Notes: a model not told the origin generated them from the letters alone. 64,000 nucleotides of DNA from Stygiobacter sp043807765 (GCA_043807765.1 JAZDFQ010000066.1:62001-126000), one strand, 5' to 3'. Positions 10,209-19,014 are shown, counted from the stretch's first letter. Numbers and translations: made by a program.

Positions 10209-10775
10209 CTATTCGACGAATTTCCTTAAAAGGAATCTAAGTTTTTTAAACGCACGCCCCATTTGAACCGTAACAGTATTTTCCGAAATACCGAGTATTT
10301 CAGCAATTTCCGAATATTTTAATTCTTCCATCCGGCTCATTGTAAAAACAAGCTTACACCGGCCCGGCAGCATTTCAATTGCTTTATACACTGCTATGCT
10401 AAGTTCGTGCCGGGTTAATTCGCTTTCCGGATTGTTGTTTTCATCGGCAATTAACAAAGTCAAATCTTCTTCGGCGGAAATAACTTTCTTGTTCACTTGC
10501 TTTAAATAATTAATGGAACGGTTTCTAACTGAAGCATAGAGATATGCGGAAAGGGAAGACTTGATAACTATTTTCTCACGGTCCCGCCATACACTTACAA
10601 ACAAATCTTGGACAATATCCTCAGCAGTCATTGAGTCTTGAACATAACGCATGGCAAACCGGTGAAGTTTTGGATAGAAAAAGAAAAACATCTCCTCAAA
10701 GGGTTTTTTAATTCCACCTCGGAGACCGTCTATCCATTCTTTTGTCTGTGTATTCTGTTCCGGAATATCCGCCAT
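10209..10775 (-). CDS. ECF RNA polymerase sigma-70 factor (module 1)
   Basis: Alternative sigma factor of the Bacteroidetes FecI-like expansion family, 188 residues. Region 2 covers about 20-95 (AEDIVQDLFVSVWRDRE, AYLYASVRNRSINYLK) and region 4 about 125-185 with a helix-turn-helix (LKYSEIAEILGISENTVTVQM). It should direct transcription of the susC/susD genes when FecR1 is signalled. The gap of 125 bp to fecR1 may hold a separate promoter. The upstream region contains the terminator of the preceding module. Confidence 0.94.
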   Translation of the reverse strand: MADIPEQNTQTKEWIDGLRGGIKKPFEEMFFFFYPKLHRFAMRYVQDSMTAEDIVQDLFVSVWRDREKIVIKSSLSAYLYASVRNRSINYLKQVNKKVISAEEDLTLLIADENNNPESELTRHELSIAVYKAIEMLPGRCKLVFTMSRMEELKYSEIAEILGISENTVTVQMGRAFKKLRFLLRKFVE

Positions 10776-10868
10776 TGAGTACCAGCTAAATGGAAGTACA
10801 AAATTCTTTTATTAGTTTTTTTAATATACATTTTTTATGACAGATTAATTAGTGAGGCGGGTGAGATG

Positions 10869-10904
10869 AAAAACCCGCCGGGAATCAGAGGGGCTTCCCG
10901 GCGG
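10869..10904 (-). terminator. Rho-independent terminator after the TlpA-like gene
   Basis: On the minus strand a 10-bp GC-rich stem (CCGCCGGGAA at plus 10875-10884, TTCCCGGCGG at 10895-10904) is followed by five T. It lies about 85 bp downstream of the minus-strand stop at 10990 and upstream of sigma1, so it separates the two modules. Confidence 0.82.
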
Positions 10905-10985
10905 TTGGAGTTGTGTATGAGAAAAGGTTAACTATGCAGCGAAAGATTATTATCACTAACCTATTCTGTTAACCTTAATAGCTGT
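10875..10985 (-). repeat. Operon-end repeat, copy 2
   Basis: Related to 2265-2400: same terminator loop words, the shared TTGTGTATGAGAAA segment, GGTTAACTATGCA, then an AT-rich tail. It lacks the small extra hairpin of copy 1. Its position after the last gene of the upstream module mirrors copy 1. Confidence 0.6.
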
Positions 10986-10989
10986 AGAA

Positions 10990-12882
10990 TTATTTAATAA
11001 GATTAATTACCGTATCGATTTCTTCAAGCATTGTTTCTGCTTCAAAACCAACTGCTGTGTAACGTATCTTTCCTTCTTTATCAATAAATACCTTTGATGG
11101 AACTCCGCTAATACCAAAAGCAGATGCAACTTTACCATCTAGATCAAGCACGCAATGGAATGGATAATTATTTTCTTTGAGATACTTTTTTGCATTTTCA
11201 TTTGGATCGCCGGTTCGTTCCCATGTATTAACAAATAAGAATTCAACATCTGTGTTAGAATATTTTCCCAGAGCTTTCTTCATCAACGGGAAAGATGCTT
11301 TGCAAGGGTTACACCAGGTAGCCCAAAAATCAAGTATGACTATTTTGCCTTTGTAATCAGTTACTGATATTCTCTTACCATCAAGATCAGTTAATGTAAA
11401 TGCCGGTGCTTCTTTATTTACAAGAAAAGATTTGATTCCTTCTTTGAACTTATTTAAAAACTTTTCTTTAATATCCGAAAGATATTTTTCATAACCTTCT
11501 TCCGATCCTTTAACTTTGGTATAAGCTTTCTTGTGTACTTCCAATAACTCTTCAGACACATTTCCGGTAGAGATCATATCGTCAATCATTTTCATTCCTT
11601 CTTCTGCTCTATCATTCTCTACAAGAAGGCGTGCATATGTTTTCTGTAAATCTTTGCTGAAATGACTTAGCTGATTTCCTTCCTCGGCAATTTTAAGAGC
11701 TTCTTTTGGTCCTTTTGTTTTCTCATAAACTTTTGCGGCAACGAAATAACAATAAGAAGCAAATTCTTTTGTCATATATTTATATTGATTTGCAGTTAAC
11801 CAATTGGGATTTGGTTTAGAAGAGGCAATTAATTTTTTTGCAAGCTTAAGTGATATCTCGTTGAGTTGTTCTGTTAAAGCCATATCCTTACCATTTGATA
11901 GACATACGCCCGTAGCATTAGTAAACGTACCATATTGCCATGTCCATGTTTCATCATCGAACTCAACATTCATATTTTTGAGATATTCCTTAGCTTCGTC
12001 AAGTTCTCCTTGTTTGCATAATTCTTGGAGTATAGCACCTTTCAAACCGATGTTGCTTTCGCTTTTGGGAAATTTGTTTGCGAATTCGTTCAAGTAAGTC
12101 TTGGCTTTTTCAATATCCAATATATTCTTATATACATAGTTGGTCCCCTCACTTTCCATTAAGATACCGCCCGGAAATTTTTTTACAATTAGATCACGTA
12201 ATTGTTTTACTTTTTGTTCGTCTTTCAAAGTGCTTGTGTAAACATTTTGCATGCTTATAAGCTGTTTTTCATCTAGCGATTCTTTTCCATTCTCAATCTT
12301 CGCTAAAACTTTCTTTATCAAGCTGTTTGCGTTTTTATTTTCTTGAGAATTTATAAGATCGCAATATTGCCAGATATAGTACTTAACAAGAGGAGGATTC
12401 TCAGTAAACTCTTCTTTATATAACTTGTATGCACTTTTAAGATCCGCTTTGTCATTTACCACACCTTGATAACCAACAATGTAAGCGCTTGCAGCTTTTG
12501 TTCCTTTTAAAAGTTTTCCACTTTTATCGAACAATTGAATCGGGAAAGTTTTTTGCTTTACTTGATTACCAAACTCACTGTCAGTAACAATAAGTTTAAT
12601 TCCGAGCGCTTGAGATGTATCGGGAATTTGATATTTATATTGCCAATGATTCATTTCTTTCTTCACCGTGAATTCTTCTGCATTAAGAACACCATTTCTA
12701 ACAGAGTAAATAATCACGGAATTATCTTTATTCTCTAATGCTGAATTAAATTGGAGAGTAATCATATCGCCCGGTTTTGGTTTTTCCGGTGAATAGGTGA
12801 AATTTTTGTTCATGTCTTGAGCCAGACTTAATGTTGCAGTAAATAAAACACAAATTAAAATCCAGCTAATAATCCTTTTCAT
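10990..12882 (-). CDS. TlpA-family thioredoxin-like exported protein with helical repeat region
   Basis: 630-residue exported protein. A signal peptide (ending near LSLAQD) leads into a beta-rich N-terminal domain (about 22-130) and a long helical, TPR-like region (about 140-480). The C-terminal thioredoxin/TlpA domain (about 490-630) carries WCNPC (Cys524 and Cys527) and a cis-proline region GVPSKVFID. It is probably a periplasmic thiol-disulfide enzyme. It begins 67 bp after the TonB receptor stop in the same direction and is closed by a terminator, so it is the last gene of module 2. Its redox partner is unknown; a role in handling the imported ligand is inference from position. Confidence 0.85.
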   Translation of the reverse strand: MKRIISWILICVLFTATLSLAQDMNKNFTYSPEKPKPGDMITLQFNSALENKDNSVIIYSVRNGVLNAEEFTVKKEMNHWQYKYQIPDTSQALGIKLIVTDSEFGNQVKQKTFPIQLFDKSGKLLKGTKAASAYIVGYQGVVNDKADLKSAYKLYKEEFTENPPLVKYYIWQYCDLINSQENKNANSLIKKVLAKIENGKESLDEKQLISMQNVYTSTLKDEQKVKQLRDLIVKKFPGGILMESEGTNYVYKNILDIEKAKTYLNEFANKFPKSESNIGLKGAILQELCKQGELDEAKEYLKNMNVEFDDETWTWQYGTFTNATGVCLSNGKDMALTEQLNEISLKLAKKLIASSKPNPNWLTANQYKYMTKEFASYCYFVAAKVYEKTKGPKEALKIAEEGNQLSHFSKDLQKTYARLLVENDRAEEGMKMIDDMISTGNVSEELLEVHKKAYTKVKGSEEGYEKYLSDIKEKFLNKFKEGIKSFLVNKEAPAFTLTDLDGKRISVTDYKGKIVILDFWATWCNPCKASFPLMKKALGKYSNTDVEFLFVNTWERTGDPNENAKKYLKENNYPFHCVLDLDGKVASAFGISGVPSKVFIDKEGKIRYTAVGFEAETMLEEIDTVINLIK

Positions 12883-12949
12883 AATATTTCCTTTGTAAGT
12901 GTTAAGGAATTATCCCGCCATATCAGCGGGATAATTTTTAGTGTATGAA

Positions 12950-15742
12950 TTAATACTGGAAGTTGAATCCAAAACTGATTTGGCGTCCTATCATTGGGGC
13001 AGAACCGCTGATCCAATCCTGGTTATCCAACAAATTTTGTACATCTACAAACAGTAAGAGATTATTAAGAATTGAATAGTCCGTACGAAGATTAAATTTA
13101 GAGTAACCAGGAAATTCATTATAGTAGTTATAACTATTCGGATATGGCGCTGGCGAAACCCATCCATTAACAGCTTTATAATAACCATAATAATCCTGTG
13201 CAAATACGTTACCATTTCGTCTATACTCTAAAGTTATAGTTCCTCCTTTATCTGTCCATGATAAGAAAGATGGAATTCGGGAACTTAAACGAGCGAAGAA
13301 TGAACCTGATGGAATATCTGGAATTCTTTTCCCAGGTCTAATATTTGGGTTTGAGGTTGAAGTAAATCCCTCACCATATGTACTTGTAACTGATGTAAAT
13401 GATAAATCCAATGTAAACGGATTATAAAGAAATCTAGCAGAAAATTCCCACCCGCTATTATCTGCCTTAGTAACATTTTGATATTGATAATCATTCTGTG
13501 TCGTTGTTGGATCATTCATTAATACTCTAACAATTAGATCCTCCATTTTTTGTTTGTAATATGTAACATTAAATACAACTGATGATCCGTAATAAATATC
13601 CGCACCAAATTCATAACCAGATTGGTTTTGCGGTTTCAAATTTGGATTTGGTAGAACGATTACATATGAATTAACCTCACCCGTTTTATAATATGGACTG
13701 GCCGGTTCCGAAGATTTGCCCCATGAACCTCTTGGTTTGAAAGTAAAATCACCTAATGCTTGAACATAAGTCAGTCCAACTCTCGGCATAGTGTACCATC
13801 CGAGGTCGTCCCCGTAACCACTATTCTTTTCAGCACGAAGACCTGTTGTTAAAAACAGATCATTGTTATAGCTCCATACTGCTTCACCAAATAGACCGGT
13901 AGTAGTAGTTGGATATATAGATTTATAGCCAAATGCTTCTTCCGATTGAGATATATAATCTACTTGCTTATTTGAATAAGTACTCATCATATCCATAAAT
14001 CTATAATCTACATAGTCGAAGCCTCCGGTTATATCAACATTAAAATCTGTACTTAAAGATTGATTCAGATTCATGAAATACTTTATGTTGAACTTTCTAA
14101 AATCACGTGACATGGTCGGATAAATAAAAGTAGTCGGTCCATATTGTGATGCTGTATAAGTAGTATTTTCAAATCCATTCCGTGCATATCCAACAGTTAA
14201 ATTATGATATAGCTTTTCACCAAGTATCTGTTTTAAGTTCAGACTAGCAAGAACATTTTCTGATAAGTTTTTATTATCAGACAATGCAAAGAGTAACTTA
14301 CTAGGAGCGCTCCAACCATCCGCCAAGGCAGTTTTATATAAATAATCGTTCTGAGAACTACCACCGGTATTGTAGGAATATTGAAATTTCAAATCCGCGA
14401 TAAGGTTAGAAAGTCTCGCTCTAACCCCAGCATTAAAATTCCAATTTTTAAAATCAACTCCGTTGTTTCTCTTATACCTTGAGATTGGACTTATTGAACG
14501 ATCAACACCAAAAGTATAACCAAATTCACCCTGACCTCCGGTAACATTTAAAGAATAATTTTGATTTAGCGGATCACTATCGTACAATTTACTTTTTTGT
14601 GAAGTCAACATAGTACGAAAACCAACTTTAAGATTATTCATACCGCCGCGTTTTGTAAATATCTGAATAACACCGCTGGAAGATCCAGCTCCATAGAGCG
14701 TAGAGGACATGGGACCGCGGCTTACTTCAATTTTGTCAATATCATTTGAGTTAAGTCCATCAAGAAAGGAGGGGTCTGATAATTCGACTCCGTCTATTAT
14801 ATATTTAATTCCTGCACCCGGAACAACATTACTTAATGGTGCCCCGCCTCTCATATAAATGTAACTATATGCTGTACCACGCGTACTAAAAATTTCATTA
14901 TTTCCACCCATCATAATTCCAGGTATGGACTCCAATACCGACCCTAAAGAAGTTAGATTTCTATTTTCTAATTCTTTTGTTGTAACTACAGTAATTGGGT
15001 TTGCAACAGCACGCATTGCGCGTTCGCTTAAAGAGCCGGTAACAACAACTTCATCAAGGTTAACTGTACTCTGCCTAAGAGAAATATATACATCTATGGG
15101 TTTATCTGCAGAGACCTCTATTGTTTTTGTTGTTGTTGAATAACCGATGTAAGAAACTGCTATTGTGTATTTACCCGGTTTTACATTATCAATCGTGTAG
15201 TATCCTTTACCATCGGTATAAGAACCAATTGTAGTTCCTTTCAATATAACTGTCGCCCCGATCAACGGTTCATTAGTTGAAGCATCCGTTATTTTTCCTT
15301 TTATTGTTCCGGTTTCATCCGCAGTAACTAAATTTTCCGTTTGTCCTTGGTTTTTCTTAACTGTTATTTGGTTATTAACTCTGTTAAATGTTAGGCCGTA
15401 ATCTTTTGCAAAAACTTCAAGAATATTATAAAGAGATTCATCTTCTACAATAACCGTAGCTGACCGATTAAGGGGAAGTTCTTCTTTAATGTAGTTGAAC
15501 TTAAAATCTGTTTTCTGTTCAAGAATTTGAAGCGCTTGTTCCAAGGTTACATTAACAGCGCTTACTTTGAGTCTGATGTCTCTAAGGTTTTGGGCTTCGG
15601 ACGGGGAAGATGCTAAGAGCAAGTTAACAAAGAAACCTTGAAGCAAGAATCCTAATACTGTGTATAGAGCCGCCAATTTTAATACCCTCAGTAAGTAATT
15701 TTTTCCCGCCGAACGGGATTCTGTTTTAAATAAATTTAACAT
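12950..15742 (-). CDS. TonB-dependent receptor with STN domain (module 2)
   Basis: Outer-membrane TonB-dependent transporter, 930 residues. Signal/anchor (1-48), STN domain (about 50-108), CarboxypepD-regulatory-like domain (about 147-235, GKITDASTNEPLIGATVILKG), plug (about 240-360, VVTGSLSERA and IEVSRGPMSSTLYGAGSSSGVI), and a barrel ending in FGFNFQY. It is shorter than SusC and has no SusD partner, so it resembles a FecA/siderophore-vitamin type receptor more than a glycan system. The STN segment is strongly similar to that of the SusC at 5378-8839. Transcribed after FecR2, before the TlpA-like gene. Confidence 0.93.
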   Translation of the reverse strand: MLNLFKTESRSAGKNYLLRVLKLAALYTVLGFLLQGFFVNLLLASSPSEAQNLRDIRLKVSAVNVTLEQALQILEQKTDFKFNYIKEELPLNRSATVIVEDESLYNILEVFAKDYGLTFNRVNNQITVKKNQGQTENLVTADETGTIKGKITDASTNEPLIGATVILKGTTIGSYTDGKGYYTIDNVKPGKYTIAVSYIGYSTTTKTIEVSADKPIDVYISLRQSTVNLDEVVVTGSLSERAMRAVANPITVVTTKELENRNLTSLGSVLESIPGIMMGGNNEIFSTRGTAYSYIYMRGGAPLSNVVPGAGIKYIIDGVELSDPSFLDGLNSNDIDKIEVSRGPMSSTLYGAGSSSGVIQIFTKRGGMNNLKVGFRTMLTSQKSKLYDSDPLNQNYSLNVTGGQGEFGYTFGVDRSISPISRYKRNNGVDFKNWNFNAGVRARLSNLIADLKFQYSYNTGGSSQNDYLYKTALADGWSAPSKLLFALSDNKNLSENVLASLNLKQILGEKLYHNLTVGYARNGFENTTYTASQYGPTTFIYPTMSRDFRKFNIKYFMNLNQSLSTDFNVDITGGFDYVDYRFMDMMSTYSNKQVDYISQSEEAFGYKSIYPTTTTGLFGEAVWSYNNDLFLTTGLRAEKNSGYGDDLGWYTMPRVGLTYVQALGDFTFKPRGSWGKSSEPASPYYKTGEVNSYVIVLPNPNLKPQNQSGYEFGADIYYGSSVVFNVTYYKQKMEDLIVRVLMNDPTTTQNDYQYQNVTKADNSGWEFSARFLYNPFTLDLSFTSVTSTYGEGFTSTSNPNIRPGKRIPDIPSGSFFARLSSRIPSFLSWTDKGGTITLEYRRNGNVFAQDYYGYYKAVNGWVSPAPYPNSYNYYNEFPGYSKFNLRTDYSILNNLLLFVDVQNLLDNQDWISGSAPMIGRQISFGFNFQY

Positions 15743-15749
15743 AACTTTG
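15742..15749 (+). promoter_or_regulatory. Candidate antisense -7 box opposite the receptor start
   Basis: The plus strand reads TAACTTTG, an exact fit to the Bacteroidetes -7 consensus TAnnTTTG, overlapping the start codon of the minus-strand receptor. A clear -33 TTTG at the usual distance is missing. If used, transcription would run into the hairpin at 15793-15826 and give a short antisense RNA of about 70 bases. Confidence 0.3.
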
Positions 15750-15792
15750 TCCTGTGATGGTTGAACAAATATTTAGTTTGTTTGACTTCTGA

Positions 15793-15826
15793 GCCGTACC
15801 GATCTAGCCATCGGTTCGGCTTTTTT
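15793..15826 (+). terminator. Antisense-oriented hairpin with T tract in the fecR2-receptor gap
   Basis: Plus-strand stem of 11 bp with one mismatch (GCCGTACCGAT, 15793-15803; ATCGGTTCGGC, 15810-15820) followed by six T. There is no plus-strand gene here, and on the minus strand no T tract follows. Position and orientation match the hairpin at 8895-8930 in the other module. Confidence 0.62.
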
Positions 15827-15871
15827 AATCGCCTTTGGCGAGTAAGACCCTCATACTTTTCCTCTCCTCTG

Positions 15872-16927
15872 TTATTTCTTATAAAAAGTGATTTTGGTAA
15901 TGCGGTTGTTTTCCTTGGTTGTTTTATAATTTAATCCGGTTAATCTTTTTATTACTTCGGCTACAGTTCTAAAGGAATCGTTCTTGAAATTAGCCGTAAT
16001 CTTTTTCTTGCCGGCGGATTTATCTGCAAGCTCAAACTTTACTCCGTAGGCTCTTTCCAGCTCAACAAATACTTTGGAAAGAGGTTCGTTATCATATTTG
16101 AGGTGGTTATCTATCCAGCCGGTTTCTTTCTGTGTATCAAATTCTTCTATGGAACTAACAGAGGCGGCTTTATCATAAACAAGCTGCTGGCTGGGCTTTA
16201 GTATTATTATATCTTTGTTTCCAACCGCTTTATCGTTAGACACTTTCACTTTTCCCTCAACTAAAGAAACTTCAATATCCTCATCAGAGGCAAAAGATCT
16301 TACGTTGAATTTTGTTCCCAGAACGGTAGTAGCAAGGTTATTGGAATGAACTATAAATGGCTTGAAAGAATCTTTATTAACTTCAAAGAAAGCCTCACCT
16401 TCTAAAAAAATTTCTCTTTGCTTATCTTCAAAGTGTTGCGGGTATTTGATTTTTGAATCTGCATTTAATGTAACTGTGCTTCCATCCAGCAAGTTAATTA
16501 TTGCTCTCTCTCCCATAGCAGTCATTTTTTCAAGCCAGATAGTTTCATCAACTTTCACTTTGCTAACATTAGTCAAGTATAAATAACCGCCGGCTACCGA
16601 AACCATTATTAATATTGTAGCGGCTATCTTCATAATTGTAGGACTAATCTGGAATATTTTAGCGGTTCTTTGCGGTTTAGCAAATGTGAAGCCGGGCTCA
16701 ACTATTTGAATTTTTGTTTCCAGCGTTTTTAAGTTTTTTTCCAAATTGAAATTCTGTTCTTCACCAATATTCTTTTCAATCCACTTTTCTTTAATCACTT
16801 TGAAAAGATTATAGTATTCATCTTTTTCCAGATAACTGTAGAAACTGGTAATCTCTTCTTTAGAGGCTTCTTTGGATAAATACTTAGTTGCCAGTTCAAT
16901 AAATCTTTCTTCAGACATGTTTTTCAC
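15872..16927 (-). CDS. FecR-family anti-sigma factor (module 2)
   Basis: 351-residue inner-membrane anti-sigma regulator. Cytoplasmic N-terminal sigma-binding part (about 1-95), membrane helix (about 98-118, MKIAATILIMVSVAGGYLYL), FecR domain (about 125-235) and DUF4974-like C-terminal domain (about 270-345). Close paralogue of FecR1, with near-identical FecR core and the same C-terminal TGWIDN start. The first in-frame start is GTG at 16927; an ATG follows three codons later at 16918, and neither has a good ribosome site. Lies between sigma2 and the receptor gene. Confidence 0.92.
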   Translation of the reverse strand: MKNMSEERFIELATKYLSKEASKEEITSFYSYLEKDEYYNLFKVIKEKWIEKNIGEEQNFNLEKNLKTLETKIQIVEPGFTFAKPQRTAKIFQISPTIMKIAATILIMVSVAGGYLYLTNVSKVKVDETIWLEKMTAMGERAIINLLDGSTVTLNADSKIKYPQHFEDKQREIFLEGEAFFEVNKDSFKPFIVHSNNLATTVLGTKFNVRSFASDEDIEVSLVEGKVKVSNDKAVGNKDIIILKPSQQLVYDKAASVSSIEEFDTQKETGWIDNHLKYDNEPLSKVFVELERAYGVKFELADKSAGKKKITANFKNDSFRTVAEVIKRLTGLNYKTTKENNRITKITFYKK

Positions 16928-17012
16928 TTATGAGTTTTGGGAGTATTCTTTCTCTATTAGACAAAGAATCCTTTCTGAAGCTACTACTATTGAGACAAAG
17001 TTTGAGAATGTT

Positions 17013-17588
17013 TTAGAAAAGAAGTGAGAATAGCTTTTTGATTCGTGGGAACTGCTCTGCCATGAACTTTACCGCTTTTACCATCTGGTTTTGGACTGTA
17101 TGAATTGAGATCGAAAGGATATCGGCTATTTCCTGGTAACTTAATCCGTCAATTCTATTCATCCGAAAAATTATGCCTCTTTTTTCCGGCAGCTTGTTTA
17201 ACAATTCTTCAATTTGCTTTTCTAAATCTTGCTGGTTAACCGGCTGATCAGTTTGTGTTTCAGAAGTAACAAGATGAATTTGAATAGGCGCTATCTGTTC
17301 AGAAAGCCGCTTCTCTTGTTTGTAATAATTAATGGAACGGTTTCTTACGGCTGTATATAAGTATGACTTGAAACTTGTCTCGATATTGATTCTGCTGCGC
17401 TTAATCCAAAGCTCGGCAAATACATCGGAAACGGTTTCTTCTGCGAGCTCTGTGGATTTAACAATCTGAAATGAAAAATAACATAGCTGATTAAAGTAAC
17501 GCTCAAATAGAATCTTCAGAGCAGCGGGATCGCTCTCTTTAATTCTTTGAAATAATTCCAGGTCCGAAATTTTATTATTGTGATCCAT
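17013..17588 (-). CDS. ECF RNA polymerase sigma-70 factor (module 2)
   Basis: 191-residue alternative sigma factor of the FecI-like Bacteroidetes family. Region 2 (about 20-95: AEETVSDVFAELWIKR, SYLYTAVRNRSINYYK) and region 4 (about 130-185: LSYQEIADILSISIHTVQNQM) are both clear. It heads the upstream module and is expected to be held inactive by FecR2, 85 bp downstream. More diverged from sigma1 than the two FecR proteins are from each other. Confidence 0.93.
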   Translation of the reverse strand: MDHNNKISDLELFQRIKESDPAALKILFERYFNQLCYFSFQIVKSTELAEETVSDVFAELWIKRSRINIETSFKSYLYTAVRNRSINYYKQEKRLSEQIAPIQIHLVTSETQTDQPVNQQDLEKQIEELLNKLPEKRGIIFRMNRIDGLSYQEIADILSISIHTVQNQMVKAVKFMAEQFPRIKKLFSLLF

Positions 17589-17811
17589 TCGCAGAAAAAT
17601 TTTAGTAAAACAAGAATTCCATACATATAATAAGTCATCAGTTATTCAGTTCAAATAATAAAACTTCGTTCTTAGTCGGCTAAATTGAAAAACAACCGTA
17701 AGAGAAAGGTATATAATTTCTTCTTGCTCTTTCATAAAACAACAATGTGTTAATTTCTCTACTTTCTTAACCCTTTTCTAAAGCACTTAGTTCTCCACCC
17801 AGTTACTGAGG

Positions 17812-19014
17812 CTATTTCATTAGGATAAATTTCTTTGTTTCGCTAAAAGTACCGGATTGTAGTCGATAAAAATATATTCCGCTCGGTAGAGACACGCCAT
17901 GGCGTGTCTTTACGTCAAAAGCTACATCATAATTTCCCGGTTGTTTGTATTCATTAACAAGTGTTGCAACTACTCTACCAAGTACATCGAAAACTTTTAA
18001 GGTAACATGTTGTAAAGACGAGGCATGCCTCGTCTCTACATTTGGGATCGAATATTTTATCGTCGTTTCGGGATTAAATGGATTGGGATAATTCTGAAAT
18101 AACTGAAACGAAGTCGGTACTTTATCCTCATTAACAGAAGTTCTTCCCATTAAAGTACGATTGAAAAAATCTGTAACTCTTTGCTTTGTTGAGTCAGCAT
18201 TAAAAGAACCGCCGCCATGCCCGGCACCAGGCTGGGGAATAAAAGTTACATCATGCTCAAGTGTTTTATAGGCGGAATCAAGTTCTACACTTTGGCGAAA
18301 GGGAACTGTGTTATCTGCCGTGCCGTGCATAATTAGAAATGGCGGATCATCCTTTGATACATAAGCAATTGGGCTAACTGATTTACATTTATCCGGATTA
18401 GTTCTTAAATCTCCACCAATTAATTTGCCTTCCGGTGAAGCAGCATCACAGTGATTGCTTGTAGGAGGAACAGTTCCGCAAATAGTAAAAAAATTTGCCG
18501 GCCCATACCAATCACACACTGCGTGCACACGGCTTGATTGATCTAAATTTCCTCCAACGTCACCTTCAAGTTCTTTAACGTCTCCGGAAGAACCAACCAG
18601 TGCGGCAAGATGACCACCGGCAGAACTTCCAAACACACCTATTTTGTTTTTATCGAAATTATATTTTTGCGCATTTGCTTTTATCCATCTTATAGCAGCT
18701 TTACAGTCATTAATCTGTGCCGGATGAATCGCTTTATCCGTCAGCCGGTAGTTTATGCTAACAATCGAAAAACCTTTTTGAATAAGCCATGTTCCGTTAA
18801 CATTTTCTTTAAAGCCGCTTTGCCAGCCTCCGCCGTGAATCCAAACTACTGTTGGAGTGGGATAGGAAATATGAGGAGGGATGTAAATATCCAGCGTTAA
18901 ACTGATTCCATTTATTTTGGCATATTCAACGTTGGCAAAATTTGGCTTTAAGCTTTGCGCCGTAATAATTGGTAAGAATGGAATAGCTAAACATAGAAAT
19001 AGGAACCTTTTCAT
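17812..19014 (-). CDS. Secreted alpha/beta-hydrolase (esterase/BD-FAE-like) with T9SS type A sorting tail
   Basis: Extracellular carboxylesterase-like enzyme. I use the ATG at 19014 (400 residues, GGAAA upstream); an in-frame TTG at 19044 adds ten residues. A signal peptide is followed by the esterase domain with the HGGGW oxyanion motif, nucleophile in GSSAGG, aspartate in HGTADNTVP and histidine in GAGHGGG. The C-terminal 85 residues are a Por/T9SS sorting domain (FQNYPNPFNPETTIKYSIP, LPSGIYFYRL, ending KKFILMK), so it is exported by the type IX system. Oddly, two 28-30 bp palindromes lie inside the sorting domain in frame, adding short loops (ETRHASSLQ and KTRHGVSL). Confidence 0.9.
   Translation of the reverse strand: MKRFLFLCLAIPFLPIITAQSLKPNFANVEYAKINGISLTLDIYIPPHISYPTPTVVWIHGGGWQSGFKENVNGTWLIQKGFSIVSINYRLTDKAIHPAQINDCKAAIRWIKANAQKYNFDKNKIGVFGSSAGGHLAALVGSSGDVKELEGDVGGNLDQSSRVHAVCDWYGPANFFTICGTVPPTSNHCDAASPEGKLIGGDLRTNPDKCKSVSPIAYVSKDDPPFLIMHGTADNTVPFRQSVELDSAYKTLEHDVTFIPQPGAGHGGGSFNADSTKQRVTDFFNRTLMGRTSVNEDKVPTSFQLFQNYPNPFNPETTIKYSIPNVETRHASSLQHVTLKVFDVLGRVVATLVNEYKQPGNYDVAFDVKTRHGVSLPSGIYFYRLQSGTFSETKKFILMK
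17886..17913. repeat. 28-bp palindromic element inside the esterase sorting domain, copy 1
   Basis: Inverted repeat with outer arms GTAGAGAC/GTCTTTAC around a CGCCATGGCG core and one mismatch between arms. It is translated in frame as the loop KTRHGVS of the T9SS tail. Same family as 18011-18040. Confidence 0.75.
18011..18040. repeat. 30-bp palindromic element inside the esterase sorting domain, copy 2
   Basis: Inverted repeat TGTAAAGACGAGGCA/TGCCTCGTCTCTACA with one mismatch at the same arm position as copy 1. Encodes the extra loop ETRHASSLQ in the T9SS tail. A related intergenic palindrome is at 27845-27870. Confidence 0.75.
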
